In this document: positions 6,651 through 11,460 of the stretch, one piece after another | How the letters are laid out: each line of letters starts with the position of its first letter | Position numbering within the stretch: position 1 is the stretch's first letter | Assembly (NCBI GenBank): GCA_026706225.1 | Contig: JAPOZE010000070.1 | Coordinates: 1 to 11,460, forward strand | Length of the DNA stretch: 11,460 bases | Direction: 5' to 3' | Origin: Acidobacteriota bacterium | GTDB taxonomy: Bacteria; Acidobacteriota; Terriglobia; Versatilivoradales; Versatilivoraceae | Program-made: the position numbers and the translations under genes | Notes under the pieces: generated by a model | Databases searched by the model: none | Told to the model about the DNA's origin: nothing | The model's input: only the letters and a program-made list of their open reading frames with translations

Positions 6651-8724
6651 GCTTGGCGTCGATATCGGCGGCACCTTTACTGACTTCGCACTGGTCGATA
6701 ACGACTCCGGCGAACTCTCAACACACAAACAATTGACCACACCGTCCGATCCATCGCTCAGCGTTCTGACCGGAATTGCAGCACTACTCAGCCGAACCGG
6801 CGTCGATATCTCCGACGTCACCGTCCTGTCACACGGCACGACGCTCGTCACGAATGCCGTCATCGAACGCCGCGGCGCGACGACTGGCATGTTGGTTACC
6901 AGGGGCTTCCGCGATGTCCTGGATATCGCCATGGAGCGTCGCTACGATTTGTTCGACCTGCGACTGGGTTTTGCAGAGCCAGTCGTTCCGCGGGATCTGC
7001 GCGCCGAGCTTTCGGAACGCATCCTATTTGATGGGCAGGTTGAGACACCCTTGAATGAAAAAGAGGTCCAGGCGGCCGTCGCACACCTGGTTTCTGCGCA
7101 TGGGATAAAGGCTCTGGCCATCTGTTTCTTGCATGCCTATGCCAATCCGGATCACGAAAACCAGGCCCGAGATACTGTCGCGAAGGCATTTCCCGACCTG
7201 CATGTTAGCACCTCGTCCGACGTACTGCCCTTCATGCGGGAATACGAACGCTGGTCGACAACCACGATCAACGCGTATGTGCGCCCGCTGACCGATCGCT
7301 ATCTCGAATGCCTGGAGACCGGACTGTCCACCATGGGATTTGATGGTCGTTTTCTGGTGATGACATCGTCTGGCGGCATGGTTACGCCTGAAATCGCGCG
7401 GCGCTATCCGGTGCGGCTCATCGAGTCGGGGCCGGCCGCCGGTGCCCTCATGGCGGCCAATTTGGGACAGCGAATTGGCGAACCCAATCTACTGGCATTT
7501 GACATGGGCGGGACGACGGCAAAGGGCGCCCTAATCCGCAATGGCCGCCCCCTGCGCCGCTACGAGTTCGAGGTGGCGCGAGAGCATGACTTCAAGCAAG
7601 GCAGCGGTCTCCCACTCCGTATCCCAGTGATCGACATGATTGAGATTGGTGCCGGTGGCGGGTCAATCGCCAATGTCGACGAACGCAATCTTTTGGCCGT
7701 TGGACCCAAGAGCGCCGGCGCAGAGCCCGGTCCAGCCTGTTATAGCCAGGGCGGCGACAACGCAACGTTGACGGATGCCAACCTGACCCTCGGCTATCTG
7801 GTTCCAGAGGCATTTCTTGGTGGGAATATGATCCTGGACAGCGAAGCCGCACATCATGCAATTGACCGGAATGTCACCGAACCACTTCGGGTCGACACGA
7901 TCCGAGCCGCCTGGGGTGTTCATGAGGTCATCAACGAGGACGTCGCGCGGGCATTCCGCACCCATGCTGCGGAAATCGGCTTCGACTACCGCCGCTGCAC
8001 AATGATCGCGTTTGGCGGATCCGGTCCGGCACACGCCATTCGTATTGCTCGAAAGCTGCGAATCCCAAAGGTGGTTTTCCCCGTCGGTGCTGGCGTGATG
8101 TCGGCGATTGGACTCTTGATGACTCCGATCTCCTATGCAACCTTGCGCTCTGGGCGGGTCAATCTCGAAGAATTGGATGCAGATGGCATCGACGCCGGAT
8201 TCAATCTGGTTGAACGCCAGGCACGTTGCCTCCTTGCAGAGGCCGGCATTGACGACGCGCAGATTCAAATTGACAGGCGGCTTGACATGCGGTATTGCGG
8301 CCAGGGCCACGAGGTTGAAGTGCCGCTTCCGCCGGGCATTGACCGCAATGGCATCGCCGATCTCTTTCGCGAAACCTATGCCAAGATTTTTGCCGCCACG
8401 CCAATCGATACCGGAATTGAGATCGTCAATTGGAAAGTGGAGGCGAGCGGACCTGAGCCGGAATTCGCAGATCGCTATCGCCCATTCAGCGGCGCTCTGA
8501 CCTCACAAGAACAGGTTGGTGAGGCCGGTATCTTCTGCGACGACGCAACGGGACTTACCAATTGTCCTATCTACGATCGTTACGCCCTGGACCAGGGGCA
8601 GCGCATAACGGGTCCTGCCCTCGTCCAGGAGAATGAGGCAACAACCGTCCTGAGCGTTGGCGACACGATCGAAGTTGATGACATGGGCAACTTGATTGCG
8701 ACATTGGCCGGAGAGACGTCATGA
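6640..8724 (+). CDS. hyuA: HyuA-type hydantoinase/oxoprolinase subunit A (second set, complete)
   Basis: ATG 6640 follows GTGGAG by 6 bases and gives 694 residues, the normal size; GTG 6628 would add four. The motifs run in family order: DIGGTFTD (8-15) is the N-terminal phosphate loop of the actin-like ATPase fold; SHGTT (64-68) leads into TNAVIERRGA; DMGGTTAK (288-295) is the second phosphate loop; GAGGGS (337-342); GAEPGPACY (360-368), strongly conserved in this family; and FGGSGPAHA (458-466) near the C-terminal domain. The protein should bind ATP and, with HyuB, open a cyclic amide such as a hydantoin or 5-oxoproline; acetone carboxylase-type chemistry is the main alternative. There is no signal peptide or membrane segment. 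It overlaps the aldolase fragment upstream by 11 bases and hyuB downstream by 4 (ATGA), so translation is probably coupled. Confidence 0.94.
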   Translation: MAHRLGVDIGGTFTDFALVDNDSGELSTHKQLTTPSDPSLSVLTGIAALLSRTGVDISDVTVLSHGTTLVTNAVIERRGATTGMLVTRGFRDVLDIAMERRYDLFDLRLGFAEPVVPRDLRAELSERILFDGQVETPLNEKEVQAAVAHLVSAHGIKALAICFLHAYANPDHENQARDTVAKAFPDLHVSTSSDVLPFMREYERWSTTTINAYVRPLTDRYLECLETGLSTMGFDGRFLVMTSSGGMVTPEIARRYPVRLIESGPAAGALMAANLGQRIGEPNLLAFDMGGTTAKGALIRNGRPLRRYEFEVAREHDFKQGSGLPLRIPVIDMIEIGAGGGSIANVDERNLLAVGPKSAGAEPGPACYSQGGDNATLTDANLTLGYLVPEAFLGGNMILDSEAAHHAIDRNVTEPLRVDTIRAAWGVHEVINEDVARAFRTHAAEIGFDYRRCTMIAFGGSGPAHAIRIARKLRIPKVVFPVGAGVMSAIGLLMTPISYATLRSGRVNLEELDADGIDAGFNLVERQARCLLAEAGIDDAQIQIDRRLDMRYCGQGHEVEVPLPPGIDRNGIADLFRETYAKIFAATPIDTGIEIVNWKVEASGPEPEFADRYRPFSGALTSQEQVGEAGIFCDDATGLTNCPIYDRYALDQGQRITGPALVQENEATTVLSVGDTIEVDDMGNLIATLAGETS

Positions 8725-10277
8725 CCCAGTACGATCCCGTCAGTCTCAAGATCTTATGGGACCGCCTGGTCTCGATTGCCGACGAACTCGTCCTGTCGCT
8801 CGTCCGCACATCGTTCTCCATGAATGTTCGAGAGGGCTACGACCTGTCATGTATGATCTTTGACGCCAGGGCACACCTCGTGGCGCAGGGCAGCTACTCG
8901 GTGCCGTCCTTCACCGGAACGGCACCACAGACCATCGCTCACATGCTGCGTGCGTTTCCGGCCAACACGTTGAAACCCGGCGATGTCATCGCCACCAACG
9001 ATCCATGGATGGGCACCGGTCACTTATTCGACATCAATGTCATGCGTCCGGTATTTCGTGGCGATCGCCTGACAGGGTTCACCATGAGTGTCACGCATCT
9101 GCCGGATATCGGCGGCAAAGGCATGGCGTCTGACTGCACAGAGGTGTACCACGAGGGCCTGCGCCTTCCCGTGTGCAAGCTAAGCGACGGTGGGCAGCTA
9201 AATGAACTCCTCCTCGATATCGTTCGCGCCAACGTCCGCGTTCCGGAACAGACGATTGGCGATTTGATGGCGAACATCGCTTGTAACGAAGTCGGCGGGC
9301 GGGCCTTGCTGGAGTTCATGGACGAGTACAGTCTCGATGAGATCGAAACACTCTCCGACGCCATCAACGATCACGCCGAGGCCGCAATGTGCGAACGCAT
9401 CGCCGAGATCCCTGACGGCTCTTATGCCAATGCCATTGTAATTGAGGGGCCGGGCCGGCCGGTTCAATTGGCCGCCAACGTCAGAGTAAACGGCAGTCAT
9501 GTCGCCATAGATTTCACCGGCACTGAAGGCCCTGTGCGGGCCTCAATTAACGTGCCGTTCTGTTACACCCGCGCCCAGGCCAACTACGTGATCAAGTGTC
9601 TGACGATCCCCAATCTGCCGAACAATGCCGGCGCGGCACGGCCGATCGATATCTCGGCACCCGATCATTGCATCCTCAATGCGCAACCGCCGTGGGCGAC
9701 CGGTGGGCGACATTCGGTGGGTCACTTCGTTGTCCCGCTCTTGATGGGTGCCATGGCGCTGGCCCTGCCGGACCGTGTCCAGGCCGACGCCGCCATGATG
9801 AATGTCTTCAGCGTCCAGGGACGTCACCGTGACGGCGAGGAAATCTCCTCACTCTTCTTTCTCGCCGGCGGGCTCGGAGCCATGCTGGGGCAGGATGGCC
9901 GCGCCGTCACACCGGCGCCGTCCAACATGACTGTGGTCCCCACGGAGGTCTGGGAAAACCGCACGTCCATCACCATCGAAAAGCGTGAGATCCTACCCGA
10001 CACAGGCGGCGACGGGAAGTGGCGCGGCGGCGACGGCCAGGAAGTGGTCTTTCGTAATGACACCGGCCATCTCCTCGAGATCGCCCTAATGGGTCAGCGA
10101 ACCGAATTTGCAGCCAAGGGGCTACAAGGCGGCGACGACGGGGCACTTCGCCGGTACGAAGTCAATGGTCAACCGGTCGACCCCAAATCGCGTGTCGAGC
10201 TGTCACCCGGTGATCGGATTTCGATGCGCGAGGCCAGCGGCGGCGGCTTTGGCTCAGCCGCCGAACGCAGGGGTTGA
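8721..10277 (+). CDS. hyuB: HyuB-type hydantoinase/oxoprolinase subunit B (second set, short form)
   Basis: ATG 8721 overlaps the hyuA stop in an ATGA and has GGAGAG 5 bases upstream. The 518 residues open with YDPVSLKILWDRL and carry TNDPW (92-96), H101 and D104 in GHLFD, H126 and D129 in THLPDIGG, and DTGGDGKWRGG (427-437). The H/D pairs are conserved in HyuB and are probably metal or active-site residues. The protein ends soon after the glycine-rich ASGGGFG, so it lacks the tail (EDVR...EQAREVYGVV) and the aminotransferase of the first HyuB. This length is within the family range, so it need not be truncated. It should form the catalytic complex with the HyuA before it. The low similarity by eye between the two HyuB halves argues for different substrates. 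Confidence 0.93.
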   Translation: MTQYDPVSLKILWDRLVSIADELVLSLVRTSFSMNVREGYDLSCMIFDARAHLVAQGSYSVPSFTGTAPQTIAHMLRAFPANTLKPGDVIATNDPWMGTGHLFDINVMRPVFRGDRLTGFTMSVTHLPDIGGKGMASDCTEVYHEGLRLPVCKLSDGGQLNELLLDIVRANVRVPEQTIGDLMANIACNEVGGRALLEFMDEYSLDEIETLSDAINDHAEAAMCERIAEIPDGSYANAIVIEGPGRPVQLAANVRVNGSHVAIDFTGTEGPVRASINVPFCYTRAQANYVIKCLTIPNLPNNAGAARPIDISAPDHCILNAQPPWATGGRHSVGHFVVPLLMGAMALALPDRVQADAAMMNVFSVQGRHRDGEEISSLFFLAGGLGAMLGQDGRAVTPAPSNMTVVPTEVWENRTSITIEKREILPDTGGDGKWRGGDGQEVVFRNDTGHLLEIALMGQRTEFAAKGLQGGDDGALRRYEVNGQPVDPKSRVELSPGDRISMREASGGGFGSAAERRG

Positions 10278-10298
10278 CCTCTAAGGCGAAGAGTCAAC
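10273..10298 (+). terminator. Hairpin over the hyuB stop codon, possible transcription end
   Basis: GTTGAC (10273-10278) pairs with GTCAAC (10293-10298), and TCT (10280-10282) with AGA (10290-10292), leaving one bulged C and a 7-base loop. It lies between converging genes, where terminators are expected. It lacks a following T run on either strand, so an intrinsic terminator is unproven. A second short palindrome, ATTCTCC-T-GGAGAAT at 10312-10326, is AT-rich with almost no loop. Confidence 0.3.
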
Positions 10299-10347
10299 AG
10301 CCCGGAAGTTGATTCTCCTGGAGAATATCCATGGATGAAACCTGGTT

Positions 10348-11460
10348 CTACAGGTCGTGCAGATTGTGCAAGAGAGCCAGATTTTTTTCGACCAGAACAT
10401 CGTCGATGTTCTCCGCCAGAATGTACGCGCCGAAGGCTTTGGCCACCCAGACTTCGTACCCACCGCGGTGTAGCGAATCCCGCGTGACGAAATAGCCATA
10501 GCTGCCACACGAAGTGCTGGCACAAAGCGTATATTGAAAGGGACTGTACTGGCGCAATCGAAGAACGATTTCTGCGAATGGCTCGCCGGGAAAAGGGACA
10601 AATGCAATCGGCCCGAGAGCAGTGATCACCTGGCGGTAAGTTGTGCCAGGTAACGGTTCGGTTTTGTGGGCATGGATAACGGCTTCCCAGTGTTTGTATT
10701 CGCACATGCCCTTCCCTGGCTCATCCTTTTCGGATTTAGTCAAGGCAAACTCCCGCTCGGCTTCTTCCAGTGGCGGCAGCGACCGGTAGGGCATCATGAT
10801 GTCTCCGGTAATGATGGACAACGGCAGGTCCTGGAACGTCTTGATGGACCGGTAAGCACGCATCGCATCCATTCCCGCTCGCAATCCGACTTCCATGAGT
10901 GCCATTTCGCCATCTCCGACGGCGCGGAGGCTATTGGTGCGGGGGGCGATATCACCGACTGCACCGTTGACAAAGAAAACCGGAGCGCCCGTGAGGTGTT
11001 CCACCCGGTCGATCATGACACCTGGCCAATCGCGGGACACGGCCCTGTTTGCACTGGAGAAAACGGTTGGATGCGCGCCGTAGTGGATCAATGAAACAAG
11101 CGGCCCATCCTTCCCTTCAAATCGCAAAAGGGTCATCTCGGGATCATAAGGCCCCCAGGGATTGACACCCAGGGCAACCTCGTGGTTTTCAAGGACCTCT
11201 CGTCGGTTGACGCCCACGTCACTCTGCGTTGTGCCGATGCCTAAAGTTACAGGTATGGGTGATTGAGCAGCGGTGACGGCAGCTTCAATGCTTCTCTCGA
11301 CGAGCCTATCGATATACGGTTTGTCCTTTTCGCTCCATCCCCAGCAATCGATGGTGCAGGGTCCACTGTGAGTCTGGATAGCACAGACAGTGATATGATC
11401 CGAAGCGATGCCTGTTCGATCATAGATTCCCTGGCGAATGGACTCGACTTCGACATCATC
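10348..11460 (-). CDS. Second ceramidase-fold hydrolase (partial, 5' end beyond the right edge)
   Basis: The minus-strand frame stays open from 11460 to the stop at 10348. It reads DDVEVESIRQGIYDRTGI at the edge, so the gene starts beyond the window; the GTG at 11217 is only an internal codon. The 370 visible residues match the same family as the gene at 3366-4787: QTHSGP with its metal-ligand His at 11368-11370, HYGAHPT, SRDWPGVMID, NGAVGDIAP (10942-10968), FPGEPF with its Glu at 10582-10584, and a C-terminal SYGYFVTRDSLHRGGYEV block holding the likely Tyr ligand. The serine of the ceramidase GDVSPN motif is Ala here (GDIAPR), so classical ceramidase activity is doubtful. It is clearly diverged from the first copy (NGCCGNINP against NGAVGDIAP), so not a recent duplicate. 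It converges on hyuB with a 70-base gap and is transcribed separately. Whether it is secreted cannot be judged without the N-terminus. Confidence 0.85.
   Translation of the reverse strand, partial: DDVEVESIRQGIYDRTGIASDHITVCAIQTHSGPCTIDCWGWSEKDKPYIDRLVERSIEAAVTAAQSPIPVTLGIGTTQSDVGVNRREVLENHEVALGVNPWGPYDPEMTLLRFEGKDGPLVSLIHYGAHPTVFSSANRAVSRDWPGVMIDRVEHLTGAPVFFVNGAVGDIAPRTNSLRAVGDGEMALMEVGLRAGMDAMRAYRSIKTFQDLPLSIITGDIMMPYRSLPPLEEAEREFALTKSEKDEPGKGMCEYKHWEAVIHAHKTEPLPGTTYRQVITALGPIAFVPFPGEPFAEIVLRLRQYSPFQYTLCASTSCGSYGYFVTRDSLHRGGYEVWVAKAFGAYILAENIDDVLVEKNLALLHNLHDL

Noticed and set aside
7663..8310. Minus-strand open frame of 215 codons opposite hyuA
   Set aside because: Despite its length it is antisense to conserved HyuA motifs (GAEPGPACY, FGGSGPAHA) and has no recognisable domain.
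10666..11094. Plus-strand open frame of 142 codons inside the right-hand ceramidase-like gene
   Set aside because: The minus-strand frame carries the conserved ceramidase-fold motifs over the same bases, so the plus-strand frame is a shadow.
10348..11217. Minus-strand gene starting at GTG 11217
   Set aside because: The frame continues upstream without a stop to the window edge and encodes family-conserved sequence there, including QTHSGP, so 11217 is internal and the gene is partial.
1..11460. tRNA or rRNA genes, CRISPR arrays, insertion sequences, phage genes or defence systems
   Set aside because: I found no cloverleaf, no regularly spaced repeats, no transposase motif and no defence-type domain. 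The window reads as metabolic genes throughout.

Overview
This is an all-bacterial, fairly GC-rich window that is almost fully coding. Six genes and one gene fragment read rightward (1 to 10277), and one partial gene reads leftward from the right edge. I see no tRNA, rRNA, CRISPR array or insertion sequence. The family mix (two hydantoinase/oxoprolinase HyuA-HyuB sets, two leaderless ceramidase-fold proteins, an acyl-CoA ligase) suits a catabolically versatile, probably uncultured bacterium. I cannot name a phylum from the sequence.

Layout. 2-286: the last 94 residues of a HyuA (hydantoinase/oxoprolinase alpha-type ATPase subunit). 308-3250: a HyuB subunit joined in one reading frame to a complete fold-type I PLP aminotransferase. 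3366-4787: a ceramidase-fold protein without signal peptide. 4870-6411: an AMP-forming acyl-CoA ligase, probably starting at TTG. 6411-6650: a 79-residue C-terminal piece of threonine aldolase squeezed between its neighbours. 6640-8724 and 8721-10277: a second, complete HyuA-HyuB pair with a 4-base stop/start overlap. 10348-11460, minus strand: a second ceramidase-fold gene, convergent with hyuB and running off the right edge.

Working together. HyuA-HyuB enzymes use ATP to open cyclic amides (hydantoins, 5-oxoproline) and release amino-acid-like products; related acetone carboxylases carboxylate instead. The tethered aminotransferase could act directly on an amine made by the HyuB half. Ceramidase-fold proteins are metal-dependent amide hydrolases, and the acyl-CoA ligase could activate a released acid. 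One reading is a pathway for a cyclic or N-acylated amide, but no substrate is visible in the sequence.

The strongest novelty is the HyuB-aminotransferase fusion. Next come the repeated pairing of HyuAB with ceramidase-fold proteins whose usual serine nucleophile is replaced, and two scars flanking the acyl-CoA ligase: a thiolase-like N-terminal peptide before it and a threonine aldolase C-terminal fragment after it.
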